Assembly (NCBI GenBank): GCA_033085395.1
Contig: JANQBS010000019.1
Location: 186,001-250,000 of the forward strand
DNA length: 64,000 bases
Direction of reading: 5' to 3'
Source: Xanthoparmelia taractica
Lineage: Eukaryota; Ascomycota; Lecanoromycetes; Lecanorales; Parmeliaceae
Every line of letters starts with the position of its first letter. The first letter of the stretch is position 1. Made by a program: the position numbers and the translations under genes. The notes below the pieces were generated by a model. It saw only the letters and a program-made list of their open reading frames with translations, was not told where the DNA came from and searched no databases. Positions 1-10,984 of the stretch are shown one piece after another.

Positions 1-1090
1 ATTCTGATTACTTAGCTATTCAAACAGAAGTTTTAAAGCTTCCTATTTGTGCATTCTTCTTACGAATTAAGGCACCCGATTGACGTGATATAGCTAGACC
101 TCCGTCGTCAAGACCTCATCCATTTTGTATTTTTAGTCTGGCTGTAAACCCACACTATCTATACTCTTTTGCTAATACGACGGTATACGAGGGTTTATAC
201 GTGTGCACTCAGCCTGGCCCTACCCACAATCCCTGGTGGATCATTGAATCTGAATCCAGCGATTGCTTCCTGATCTATATCTGAATTTGGGGTCTGACGA
301 TGATTCGAGAAATGCGTACTCATCGATCTTGTTTCGTGACGCCTTCCGAAATAACGGAGATACATCTGCAACTGGGCTGCGTATAGTCAAACTCCTTGGT
401 AGCCACAGGAATTCCTAGAGAGGAGGAGAAACCCTCAAGAGACTGAGCGCAACCTACACTAGAGTGCGACCACCCGGTTCGTAAAAGCCGAGAACCAACA
501 TGTTAAGAATTCAAATTTAAGGTTGGAAAAAGCTCTGCGCAGACAGAATTTCGAGGTGATATCCTGCGCCCCCACAGGCTTGGACTCCTCGAGCGAATCG
601 GATGCTTATAGTGATATATGCAATTAAAGGATTTTAGTACCCTTTAGGGCCACGCGCTGGCCCCGTGGAAACGACTGGAAGGAACTGAGTAGGACGAATA
701 AGTCTGCGAGGAAATTGAGCGTTGTGAGAGCCTCAACAGCTGCCCGGAGTTCCTTCTCTAGCAGCAGACCAAGCGGCCCCAAGGCACAGCTTCAACATTG
801 TACATGGGGTTTTCAATAGCATGAAGCCGCTCTTGATGGATGAAAGAAAGTGGCGAGTACCAAAATGAATCTGACTGGAGGCTGCCAGATATGGTTAAGG
901 GCTGCTTCGGACATGATAGTCCTTTCAATGGACTGTCTCGAGTGTGGAGTGGGGTGTGTTTACAGAAAGTAAAGAGCACGGTTCCCTCAAATTTAACCGT
1001 AGCGCTTCCGTAGCGCTCTATATCGCTTCAAATAATGACTGGTCAATTCATCGTATCAGCAACCTATTCTGAGCGGTGATGAGCACACCC
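1..1090. other. Left-edge non-coding stretch
   Basis: No coding region is supported. The only open frame (758-979, minus) has no recognisable domain and no splice context linking it to a neighbour. It lies downstream of the 3' end of the LYR gene. Confidence 0.4.
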
Positions 1091-1533
1091 TTACAGAGCC
1101 TCAACCTCTTTCATTACATATTCGGCCCTTTTGATCCCCTCCTTGATATCCTTTTCATCTCGCAGGGTGGCTCGACTGGCGAAGGCTTGGTGCAGGCGAG
1201 TCTGGAAGTACTTGTAGCCTAGCACAGTTCGGAGTCAACATTCCCATTTATTTATTAATAGGGATGTCTCTAACAAGACATGTTTGGGGGGAAAAAGAAG
1301 GGTGGCAAGGATTTGCTCTTGCAGCAAGTTTCGCGGTTCGAGAAGAAGTCTTGAATAGGAAGAAATTGCCTTACCAAGAGGGTAATCCTTACCCAAGTTC
1401 AGTAGCTCTACGACCTTGGTTTAGCAATAGTCCTCAGTGGTTACTGGTGCAAAAATTGGGAAATCCAAAGGAGCAGTTGGAGATCACCTTTATAGATGTT
1501 GAGTACTTGCTGGCGTAGAGCTGGATTTGTCAT
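1091..1533 (-). CDS. LYR-motif protein, LYRM5/ETFRF1-like
   Basis: Small mitochondrial-type LYR protein of about 68 residues, rebuilt from three exons: 1533-1488, 1407-1375 and 1218-1091. The joined protein starts MTNPALRQQVLNIYKELL and continues through LGKDYPLGYKYFQTRL to end in KRAEYVMKEVEAL. In animals LYRM5 (ETFRF1) regulates the electron-transfer flavoprotein, and its conserved DYP..YF..RL and GEFVMKELEAL blocks line up with this protein. The LYR tripeptide itself reads IYK here. Intron 1 is 80 nt and intron 2 is 156 nt, both GT..AG, and the three exons sum to 69 codons including the stop. No single frame shows the gene. Assignment to LYRM5 rather than another LYR family is by pattern only. 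Confidence 0.72.
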
Positions 1534-1703
1534 TTTTGAACGACAGCTGTTTCCATCTCACATAAGGTAAGGTAGATAGAAAGACGGGCGAAGGGGGAGA
1601 GCCTTGGCGGCTTCAGCCCTAATGACTCCAATCAAAAAGGTACGAGTACGAGCGTGCAATGTTGAATAATACTCTTGCATTTATTGCCATTGCCCAGCAT
1701 ATA

Positions 1704-3964
1704 ATGGCCTCTTATACGACAGAGGAGGGCTGGTGAGTCATCTTTTGTTTGGCTACAAGTTTGCTCGCGGACATGTTTTGTGTGACATTAAGAACTTGAA
1801 AAACGTCTTCAGGACCCAAAACCCAGTCCTAAGAAGTTGATGCTGATTTGAAGGACACGAAGGCATACACTGCCCGATGAGCACAAACTGTATACGAAGA
1901 CGTGGATAGTCAGTCGATTTCCGTCCAATTCTTGCAACCCCAATATCCTCCAGTTAACTTTGCACCATACGTAGCCCACAACAAATCCTCACGCCCTGTT
2001 GCTCTTCGTCCATGGCTTTTCCGACCATATCAATACTTACTACACCCTTTTTCCCACCCTAGCTGGCCGTGGTATCCAGTAAGTCTTCACCAAGCTATCC
2101 TCTTCCACTTCAGAAGGCTTCTTGAGCCACCAGGGTATCCATACCAAAATTAATAGCGCTTCTACACCTCGCAAGCTAGAAATTCTGAGCGCGACGACGG
2201 GTTTTTTAAATCAATAAAAAACTCTTTCCAAATAGTATCTCACGCGCACGGTCTAAAGGTTGGCCTTTGGACGCATTCATGACCCTGCTAGAGCCCCAGA
2301 ACGTCTCATATATTGGCTGTCTACTAGGCCCATTAAGCCTGGACAACATATCTTCCTTTTCCTAAGCTGCCCGAGGAAATGTCACTCCGTTTCATGAATA
2401 CAACGTCCGATTGAAGAAAGGCAACGCTGACACGGAGTGCGATTGCAGAACCTATGCCTTCGATCAACGAGGTTGGGGACGTTCTGTACAGATGCCCTCA
2501 CAAAAAGGTCTCACTGGGCCCACGACGACGGTACTCAATGACATAAGCTCCATTGTTAAACCGATCCTTGCAACAGCTGCATCGATATCTGTCCCCCTGT
2601 TTTTGATGGGCCACTCAATGGGCGGCGCAGAAGTGCTTCAATGGGCAGCTCGTGGTCCTCCGGATATGCGGTCCCAGATGACGGGCTACTTGGCGGAAAG
2701 CCCATACCTAGCTCTCCATCCTTCTGCACAGCCTGGTCGTTTCACGGCAACAGCCGGCAGACTAGCGGCGAAAGTCCTCCCAAAGAGACAAATGTACGTA
2801 TCATCCGTGTCCGTATTCCCTCAACTGGACAGAATCTTGGGGCCTGAGAGATTCTTGGGAGTTTATGTTGTTCAAACAAGTATCATGGCTCAATGTGCCC
2901 CACGAATCGATAATACTGACTCTAAAATGATGAACTAGGGTGCAGAAGCTGCAGCCTAAATGGCTTTGCAGGGACCCAGAAGTATGCAAAGAGGTTAGCA
3001 TGTTTCTTTCTTCCGCGGAGCTGTCTCAGTAGGGACCCAGCACAGTGAGAATATGCCGTTACTGTAGGATTCGATTGGAAAAAGCCATCAGAATCCCCGA
3101 GGTCCATCAGGCCTCACAAAGTGCACTTTCACAGTTTGTGCGTTTTCTTGGACTCCGCAGTCTCGGAAGCTCAGTTCTGGTTGTCTTGTGATGCAAATAG
3201 CAAACTTCTTTAGAAAGTACCAGACGTGTTGGCTCAATTTCAGTTCTTTGTCTGGGAAGGTAGGTAGTCATCATCGAAACCGCAAGGGTCGGCCCTTCTT
3301 GAGTCCGATATTCGACTAGCAGGCTGTCCAAGTTTTGTCCCTCTTCCAACTTGCAAAACATACAATATGACTTGATTCTTATCTCAAAGATGCTTGGCTG
3401 ACAAAGGGACTATCAGTGGGAGGATGACGAACTTTGTCACGATACGGGAACTCTCGAAGGGCTAGTGGGGATGATGGACAGGGGAGAGGAGCTGGACTCC
3501 GACAAAGTGGTCATAGAAGACGAGAAAAGGTTCTGGATAGGACATGGGAGTGGAGATCGGGTCACTAGTTTCGAGACCAGTAAGCGGTGGTTTCAACGCT
3601 TGAAGGCTAAAGACAAGGTATTGTTTTCTATCACGCAAAGTAATTGAGCCGAAATATTTTTGCTTATGAACATTTAATAGGAGTTCAAGGAGTAAGCAGT
3701 CTTCCGATGTTACTTTCCCCGGTTCAACATGGGACCCGAACTGCGAGCGTCACAATCGAGAGTGTTACACTTCCAGGAAATTTTCGGGACACAGAATGTG
3801 CCTTACGTTTGGATATGCTGACTCCGAATGCTTTCAGATATCTTGGATGGTTCCACAAACTACACGCTGAGCCGGGGGATGACAGGATCACTTTTGCGAA
3901 CGACGTTGCGAATTGGATCATTAAGAGGACGCAAGCCGCGCCAAAGCCACAAAGCAAGTTATGA
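1704..3964 (+). CDS. Monoglyceride lipase (Yju3-like serine hydrolase)
   Basis: Alpha/beta hydrolase of about 305 residues that would release fatty acid from monoacylglycerols. Eight exons: 1704-1732, 1863-1908, 1975-2078, 2449-2793, 2939-2993, 3417-3617, 3681-3691, 3838-3964. Visible motifs are the oxyanion-side LLFVHGFSDH, then YAFDQRGWGRS, the nucleophile elbow GHSMGG with its serine, the acid region WIGHGSGDRVTS, and the catalytic histidine in WFHKLHAEPG. The start is the ATG giving MASYTTEEGW, because this joins cleanly to HTLPDEHKLYTKTW. Introns 3 (370 nt) and 5 (423 nt) are long for this window, and exon 7 is only 11 nt. Intron 2 uses a GTCAGT donor. Genomic stops between blocks all fall inside introns, so I read it as intact. 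Confidence 0.85.
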
Positions 3965-4359
3965 CCCTTCGCCAACCAGATAATTTGAGCTTCTGAGTCT
4001 ATCAGGACCGTCTTCACAGCGCATAACTTGGTGAAGGTAGGAAGCAGCATTCTGGACTACCGGATATTACTTGCGAAGTGGCGGAACTCCCTCTGCCACA
4101 AGATAGGCGGAAAAGAATTGAAAAATCACTCCCACAAGATTAAACATAGATAGCCCCTGAAATGTACTTCTACAGAATATTGCGCCTCTCGAGGAGGTCG
4201 TCCACGTCTAGAGATCGAACAGGCCCTCTTTCCTGAGTTAAAGACCCCATGCTGTCCAACATCGGCATCAATGTGACCGAGATTTTGCACTGACAAAGGG
4301 GCAGAAATTTGTGTGAACGGTAATCCACGGTCTGGGGCTCAAAAACTTCCCAGTGGCAA
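3965..4359. other. Convergent 3' intergenic region
   Basis: About 395 bp between the 3' ends of the lipase and the methyltransferase. It probably holds both 3' untranslated regions. I see no other gene or repeat. Confidence 0.5.
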
Positions 4360-5887
4360 TCAATACTTCATCTTCGTCCAGACACCGAGAAAACCTCCAC
4401 CAGCCACTCGATAACCGACTTTCGGTCTACAAACGATCTCCATCCAACCGAGTTGATCGTGGATTGGTTGACTGTCTCGATCAAAGGGATCCGATTTGGC
4501 AGGGTCGGCCACTGAGCCTTCTTCCGAATTCTTGTCCGTATTCCTCGACGGATCGTCTTCCTGTGTGGAAGCTTTGGCCATCCTCGTCAGTGCCCTTGGT
4601 ATAAAAGTACGTACATCCCAGTCCCTGCCTCCGGAGTTTGGTCCAAGCTCAAGAACACTGTTAAGGACCAGGGGGAGATTAAGTTGCTTAACCAGTTTAA
4701 CGATAGAAACGATCTGCGTGATACTAGGATTGAAGGCAAGAAGGTTGCCATTGGTATGCAGTACTGAAGCTGCTTTTTCGACATGATGGAACGACGCAGG
4801 CATGTCTAGGACAATGTGTGACAGAAAGGCTTTTTCATCAAGTCCCAGTCCCCGATCGTAGACCTGCTCGTCGATCCATTGTGAGACATCACCAACGTGG
4901 AAGACGATGTCGTTAGCATAGAGTCCCTGGCGGAACCCTTTTACAGTCTTCTCTGCATGTTTTGAATGTTTCCAAGATACATCTACGGTATGGATGACCG
5001 CTTGCCGGTCATCGCTCCCATGTTCATAGGAAGGTTGGGATTGTGCTTTCAGATCACCGTCCTGTGCTGAGGGCCTTTGAGAGCTTGGAATACCGTTCTT
5101 AGAACAGGATGCCGACTGAAAATCTTTTACTGCTATACTACTTGAGTTGTCGGATTTAGGTCGCAGAGCATTTGCAGCATGGATAGCTCTGGCGAGGTAC
5201 AAGGTCAACCCTCCGTGGCCTGTGCCTGCTTCGAGAACTTCTAACGATGGGGGCCCGTGAAATGAGGGAAAAGCACTGGCGTGGATATCGAGCAACGAGG
5301 CTATAAGATTGGCGTCGGCGGGGTAGATCTACTGGTGAAAGAAATAAGCCCTGTGAAAATTGAGGGAAATGAAGTAGACTCACAGGAGTCACAATACGGG
5401 GAGTCATTGTGACATATTCAGCCAAAGTGGGAAGGAAGACTCTAAGGTCCGCTCCTCTACTACTCCTCACTAAGTCTCTTGTGTTTCTGCCAATGATTTC
5501 GCTGTGCAAAATGTCGCCACTGAGTCAGGTTGGAGTCAGCACATCTCTTGTGGCGTTGGAACCCTATTTGGAAACCATTTGGTGGGAGTCTTCCATTTCT
5601 AGAAGAAGTCTTGTCGCTCAACATGCAGTACAAAGTGGCTCCAAATAGGCAACTTACTGCTGAAGGTTTGTCTTTCCATCTTGACAAAGCTCCTCAGTCA
5701 TGAACGGGTCTTTCCCTTTCAACTGCAGGAGGACGCGATCACCGGCTATATTCATATATATGAGTACATGTTTGGAAGGAGTAGCATGGTTTCACCTGCC
5801 CTGTATACTATTGACGCCTCCTGAGAGAGATCTTCGACCAGATAAAGACAGCGAACTTTTGACCGGACGTGTCAAAGTGTTCAGCAT
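4360..5887 (-). CDS. Mitochondrial tRNA (adenine-N1) methyltransferase, Trm61/Gcd14-like
   Basis: S-adenosylmethionine-dependent methyltransferase of about 423 residues, probably making m1A58 in tRNA. Four exons: 5887-5809, 5745-5658, 5519-5384, 5328-4360. The N terminus MLNTLTRPVKSSLSLSGRRS is rich in Arg and Ser with no acid, like a mitochondrial presequence. Next come GDRVLLQLK and HSEIIGRNTRDLV, typical of the Trm61 N-terminal beta domain, then PTLAEYVTMTPRIVTPIY. The SAM-binding loop is VLEAGTGHGGLTLYLA and a catalytic-type motif is SHIVLDMPASFHHVE. It is close to the catalytic subunit family (Trm61/TRMT61B), not the Trm6 partner. The first intron uses a GTATAC donor, the least certain junction. 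It is divergent from the CSN1 gene. Confidence 0.8.
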
Positions 5888-6219
5888 GATACAAGAAGCT
5901 GTCTGCAGTCCTCTTCAAGGCAGATAGTAACGATATATAAACAAGTCAGTTTGGAGTACTTACTTCTACAGAACCAGATTGCCCAGAATGGAAAAAGCAG
6001 ATTTCAAGCCGGTCGTGCTAAGGGTCAGCCCTAATTATTTCTAAAGCATCTTTGCTGCTACTTCGTAAACTCCCTTGCCCTCGTGCCCTTGTCACCCACA
6101 ATCTGACCTAGGGGACTGCCAAATGCTCTGTTACAACGACATATCGACACCCAATCTCTGGCTACATCTTTGAAGTATTGGTTCAAAGGCTCGGCTCGGA
6201 CACTGCAGTTGAGAGGGTC
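5888..6219. promoter_or_regulatory. Shared divergent promoter region
   Basis: About 332 bp separate the start codons of the tRNA methyltransferase (minus) and CSN1 (plus), so both promoters must lie here or overlap the 5' ends. I cannot point to specific binding sites. Confidence 0.4.
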
Positions 6220-7845
6220 ATGGCTGTCCAAGCTGAGCCCCAGTACTTTGTCAAAGCTCGTCGAGCTGGACGAATCGTTGTAGACGGTCAGTGACTAAGA
6301 CTTGCGCTTTCGCCCATTGGAAAGACTGACTGACCTCTTCATAGAGCCACCAAAGCTGGATCTCGATGCTTACATTGCGAACTACAGAGGTAAAAGGCGT
6401 CAAGTTCCTTTCACGCCTCGTGAAACCCAGGTATCTAATCGCTTCGACAGGCCGAACGCGCTTCGAACGACTACTCCTTATTGGAACTTCTTCGCCTTAT
6501 CTCTACCTGGAAGCACTGAAAGCAGCCATTGCTGAAGCCAAGGAAGGAACTGATGTTCAGCGATACGAGAATGCTGTGTCGTATCTTCGCGAAATTGCCC
6601 CGGGTGACGCCGATGCCACACCGGACTTGGACTGGATTGATAGGATGAAGAAGCAAGTCAAAGGCGCAACCGACAAAATGGAGTTGGAGCTGAAGGGCTA
6701 CAAGAATAACCTGATCAAGGAGAGCATTAGGGTATACTATTTCTTCTCACAGGCACAAGCTTATTATCTAACAATTCCTCTCCAAGATGGGATACGATGA
6801 TCTCGGCCACCACTACCACGATATTGGTGAACTCTCGAAGTCCAACAAAGCCTACTCTCAAATGCGTGATTTCTGTACCACAAACTCCCACATTGTAATT
6901 ATGAACATGCATCTCATCAACGTCTGCATTGACCAACACAGCTGGTTCGCCGCTCAAAACCATGTCCAGCGTATTCGCGGTCAATCAGGCAGTCAAAAGT
7001 ATCCTGAAGCTGAGAAGAACTCCGCCAAGCTGTCCGCTGCCTCAGGGCTCATATATATGGCCCAAGCGAAATACAAGGAAGCCGCTGAGGAATTCTTGAG
7101 CACGGATCCTAGAATGTCACAAGCTAAGCTCGACGATCCGGCGGACGAAGAGTCCTACAATGAAGTTTTGACCCCCAACGATATCGCGGTCTATGGTGGC
7201 CTCTGCGCACTCGCCTCCATGACCCGTGATGAGCTTCAGAAGAAAGTACTTGACAATTCTGGCTTCCGCAATTACCTCGAACTCGAACCTCACATCCGCC
7301 GCGCCATATCCTACTTCGTGGCCTCAAAATATTCCGCATGCTTGTCAATTCTCGACTCATACAAAGCAGACTACCTCCTTGACATCTACCTTCAACGCCA
7401 CATCCCCCAGCTCTATCACGAAATCCGCAGTAAAGCTATACAGCAATACTTTATCCCTTTCTCTTGCGTTACATTTTCAGCTCTTGCAACAGCCTTCAAC
7501 ACAGATGAGCCTACCGTCGAATTCGAACTTACCCAAATGATCAAGCGCGGTAATCTTGACGCTCGCCTTGACCTCGTTGATCGCGTGCTACTGGCGAGAA
7601 AGGTAGACAATAGAAGCGAAGTGCATGCCGAGGCGCTGGCTACGGCAGAGGAATACGAGCGGACAGCCCATCTGCGCTTACTGAGAATGGGCATTCTAAA
7701 CGCAGGCCTTGAGGTCAAGGCACAAAAGGGGCTAGGTAATGTGGGCAGTGGTAGCAACCAAGATGGGGGAAGATGGAATGGTGGCGTAGGAGATTTAATG
7801 AGCGGGGAAGGACAAAGCATGAGGAGTGGAGCGGTTTCTAAGTGA
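6220..7845 (+). CDS. csnA: COP9 signalosome subunit 1 (PCI domain)
   Basis: CSN1 scaffold subunit of the COP9 signalosome, which removes Nedd8 from cullins. Predicted length is 483 residues. Exons: 6220-6286, 6345-6389, 6451-6731, 6787-7845. The N terminus MAVQAEPQYFVKARRAGRIV joins to PPKLDLDAYIANYRGRTRFERLL. The middle is helical and TPR-like with MGYDDLGHHYHDIGELSKS, typical of the CSN1/Rpn7 family. The PCI winged helix spans roughly residues 290-400, with FIPFSCVTFSALATAF and VEFELTQMIKRGNLDARLD. The C-terminal tail is Gly/Ser rich. Rpn7 of the proteasome lid is the main alternative, but IANYRGRTRFERL and the spacing favour CSN1. The symbol follows Aspergillus usage. Confidence 0.88.
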
Positions 7846-8226
7846 CTAGGGTTCGACTAATGACAATGATGGATGCACGACACATAGCGACGGCGTTGAG
7901 CATGAAGCTCACGAAAAAGATATCCGGGAGGTCCTTAGCATGCATAAATAGATGAACGGCTGTATAAAGACAGTTGCCGTAGTCGGTTGATTACCGAAAA
8001 AAATGAAAGATTTCCCAGATTCAGGCTCCATTCCCTGTAGCATAGAGTCTCATAATAGTCTGTTTGCATGCCCACACTGCACTGCTCAAAGCAACGGTCT
8101 TTGTCAAGCCGTGTATTCGTTCGCTTAAGCGCTATCTAAAGTGTCGTGGCTAAGCTACCGAGATCTACTACACCTTCATACAAGCACGCAAGTGAGGGGA
8201 CCTCTGACCAACCGCATGCACTTTAA
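7846..8226. other. Convergent 3' intergenic region
   Basis: About 381 bp between the 3' ends of CSN1 and glucose-6-phosphate dehydrogenase. I see no gene; it probably carries both terminators and untranslated regions. Confidence 0.5.
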
Positions 8227-10044
8227 TCACAGCTTGTTGGCTTCATTCTGAGCTCCACCCCATTGATAGCCGGCTGGATCGGAAAATTTGTAACCATAAG
8301 AAGATGTGAAGTCATCCAGAACGGCTGGACCGCGTGAGCCTGGGGCGCTGTTAGCTTTGAATGTTGGAGGCCTGCTCCTTCACGTACCATAGGGATACTC
8401 CATGGGAGTGATCTCTGAGTTCCCGTCTAGATAGTGCAATAAAGGCGTAAAAATCCTCCAGCTAGCATCCAGTTCATCGTCACGGACAAAGTTGGAGTGA
8501 TCACCCTTAAGCGCATCAAGTATCAGAGACTCGTAAGCCTCGGGGATCTTGAGGTCGGAGAAGCGGCGGCGATAAGTTAGGTCAAGTTCTGTTGCAACAG
8601 TTTGCATGCTCAAACCAGGCAACTTCGAATTCATCTTGATGTACACTGATTCGTTTGGCTGCACTCGGATGACAAGCTCGTTACGTGGAATATCTTTGAA
8701 GATACCTGACGTAACGTCTTTGAATTGGATCCGGATCTCTGTCTTTTGCTCATTGAGAGCTATATCCGATCAGCGTTCGGAAGCGAAAGATAAGGTGATT
8801 ATGCAACCTACCCTTGCCAGCCTTGAGTATAAAGGGTACGCCGTCCCATCTCTCGTTCTTGATGTATGCAACCATAGCACAAAATGTAGGGCAGCGCGAC
8901 TCCTTTGGGACGGTGTCATCTTCCTTATATGCAGGCTTATTACCGTCCAAAGACTTGCCATACTGGCCGATTATGACGTTTTTTGGCTCTATGTTGGGGA
9001 TGCCACGGAGGACTCGGACTTTCTCGTCGCGAATGTCTTCTGAAGAGAACGAGATTGGTCTCTCCATAGCAAGCAGAGTTAGCACCTGCAGCAGATGGTT
9101 CTGCATCACATCTCGGATGATGCCAAATTCGTCAAAGTATCCTCCTCTGCCTTCGGTCCCGAATGGCTCCTTGAAAGATATTTGGACATTGTCAATATGG
9201 TTGCGGTTCCAGGTAGCACCAAAGAACTCATTTCCAAATCGGAGGATCAGGATGTTCTTCACCATTTCTTTCCCCAGGTAATGATCGATACGGAAGATCT
9301 CTTCTTCTTTCCAGTCGGGCTCAAGAGCCTTTTGAAGCTCTCGCGAGCTTCCCAGATCTTTGCCGAAAGGCTTCTCCACGACGATACGTGATATTCCTTT
9401 TTTGGGGTAGCAGTTCCGCTTGAGATGTTGTGAGACTGTGATGAAGACGCTAGGCGGAAGCGCCATATAGAACACGCGGTTTTGCTCCTCTCGACCCTTC
9501 TCGATGCCCTCCAGATGTTCGTTCAGGACCTTGAACGGTTCGTCCTGGTCATATTGACCCGAGACATATGTACATATCTTGCAAAACTCTTCGAGCTGCT
9601 CCTCCATTTCCTTGGTCGGTACCTTGATGTGTGACTTGACCCTCTTGAGGTATTCCTCATGGTCCATCTTTGTCCGTGCATAGCCAACAACTCTGATATC
9701 TTTGGGAAGGAATCGATTGCGGTACTAAAGAGCACGTAAGGCGGGGTCTAAAGGACTTTACCGGCAGAGGTCACTGACCAAGCCGAACAAAGCTGGGAAC
9801 TGTGTACATTGAATCAGCACTTGTTGCAGTTCCAATGACTTTAGGTGACGCACAGTCTTCTTCTTTGCAAGGTCGCCTGACGCGCCTAGAACTACGATGA
9901 TGGTGTTATCCTTGAGCTCGACGGTACTACGATAGGAAAGAAGGATTAGCTAACGTCCAGGAGAGGTGACGTCGTTTCACAAATAGAGATTAACATTTAC
10001 CCAGCGTCTTCAGGCTCGTCTGGATGGATCATTGTATCGGCCAT
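8227..10044 (-). CDS. gsdA: Glucose-6-phosphate 1-dehydrogenase
   Basis: First enzyme of the oxidative pentose phosphate pathway; it oxidises glucose-6-phosphate with NADP+. Predicted length 511 residues, normal for the family. Six exons: 10044-10001, 9926-9854, 9799-9779, 9724-8812, 8759-8388, 8339-8227. The Rossmann nucleotide motif is VVLGASGDLAKKKTFPALFGL. The substrate and catalytic signature RIDHYLGKE is intact, as are RIVVEKPFGKDL and the family C-terminal blocks PNESVYIKMNSK and SYGYKFSDPAGYQW. Exon 3 is only 21 nt (FPALFGL). A pogo/Fot-like element ends 151 bp upstream of the start codon, so the promoter is probably interrupted or displaced. Symbol follows Aspergillus (zwf1 in yeast). 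Confidence 0.95.
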
Positions 10045-10195
10045 ATTAAGACTGGGGACAGTGAGGTGGGCAAGCTAAATAGAAGGAAGGTTGTTGTTAT
10101 TGTGAAGAAGAGTAAGGGTCAATGGGACGGGTTTCAACGCAAGAGTTGAGCTTTGGTGCTGTGAGGATTTTAGTAATCCGCGACTAAGGCACCTA

Positions 10196-10266
10196 ATCGT
10201 ATGGGAACACGCTACACTTTGTATGGGCCATCCCAATGCCAATGCCACCCCAACACCAATTTTTTT
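10196..10266 (+). repeat. Left terminal inverted repeat, 71 bp
   Basis: Starts ATCGTATGGGAACACGC and ends in a run of seven T. It is the exact reverse complement of 10912-10982. It contains the short direct repeat ATGCC-A-ATGCC. Confidence 0.9.
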
Positions 10267-10316
10267 ATTATTCTAATTATCCACTCACATACATACATAT
10301 TAAGGACTACAATGGC

Positions 10317-10865
10317 CTATTTCAGCCTTCCTATTGGATCTGATCTTGGCCAGCTCCCTGGCCTTCCTTGCAGCAGCCTTGAACCACTTGATCTTCTTGT
10401 TCCTGAGTGCGTTTGACAAACGCCCTGAAAACGTTGGAACCAGTCTAGAATTTCCTCTGGCTTGTGCGCATTCTTCCGTTGAGATACAAGAGGCTTTTGT
10501 TTGCGTATTTTGTACTGAGGATAACGCTTTAAGAATCGTGTAGGCCAATGACTTTCTACTTGTCTGATGGAATCAGGGCGCTCGTGGAGAATGGAATTTG
10601 TAGCTCTTGCAAGCATCGGACGGCGACAAGATATTCCCAGTTCATCGAGCCGTTGTATATACTGATGAACAGCCTGTTCTTCATGATCTGTGAGAGCGTA
10701 AGAGTGGCTGTCTATGGGGGGGATCCCATTGTAGCGATTGAGGAGCTGTTCGTAGGGCACGTTGAATTCAGTGACTAATCGCGTGATTTTAGGCTTTATT
10801 CCGGGCGCAATAGTGGCTAAGGCCTCTTGGATACGTAATTGAATGACGGCATATGAATCAGGCAT
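10317..10865 (-). pseudogene. Truncated pogo/Fot transposase remnant
   Basis: A 182-codon frame starts MPDSYAVIQLRIQEAL and reads through a psq-like helix-turn-helix (about residues 8-45) and a CENPB-type DNA-binding domain (about 55-130: LTDHEEQAVHQYIQRL, WPTRFLKRYPQYKI). It then reaches GVCQTHS, which in full-length relatives leads into the catalytic domain. Here the next bases are instead the transposase tail in another frame (NALRNKKIKWFKAAARKARE), so the frame switches near 10408 and the remaining residues are out-of-frame. All DDE residues are absent. If made, the protein would bind DNA but not cut it. Confidence 0.8.
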
Positions 10866-10911
10866 GTTATGGTTGTGGTGGATGGATGTGGGATGGATGG
10901 GTCAAATAATC

Positions 10912-10982
10912 AAAAAAATTGGTGTTGGGGTGGCATTGGCATTGGGATGGCCCATACAAAGTGTAGCGTGTTCCCATACGAT
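10912..10982 (-). repeat. Right terminal inverted repeat, 71 bp
   Basis: Begins with seven A and ends GTGTTCCCATACGAT. It is the exact reverse complement of 10196-10266 and is followed by the TA target duplication. Confidence 0.9.
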
Positions 10983-10984
10983 TA

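Larger units (their letters stand above)
10196..10982 (-). mobile_element. Pogo/Fot-like DNA transposon, internal deletion derivative
   Basis: A 787-bp element bounded by 71-bp terminal inverted repeats that are identical over their whole length, flanked by a TA target duplication (10194-10195 and 10983-10984). TA targets are typical of the Tc1/mariner/pogo superfamily. Inside, on the minus strand, lies a transposase start (psq-type and CENPB-type helix-turn-helix) fused out of frame to a short lysine-rich transposase C terminus, with the DDE catalytic core missing. It cannot make its own active transposase and would need one supplied in trans. Identical repeats suggest recent insertion and no RIP damage. 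It sits between the promoter regions of G6PD and eL33. Confidence 0.88.

Noticed and set aside
3107..3361. 84-codon minus-strand frame inside a lipase intron
   Set aside because: It has no domain and lies in the 423-nt intron 5, with nothing to link it to a transcript.
1704..3964. Lipase gene as a pseudogene, since blocks are separated by stop codons
   Set aside because: Every stop falls in a segment bounded by GT and AG, and the spliced exons sum to 306 codons with all catalytic motifs present.
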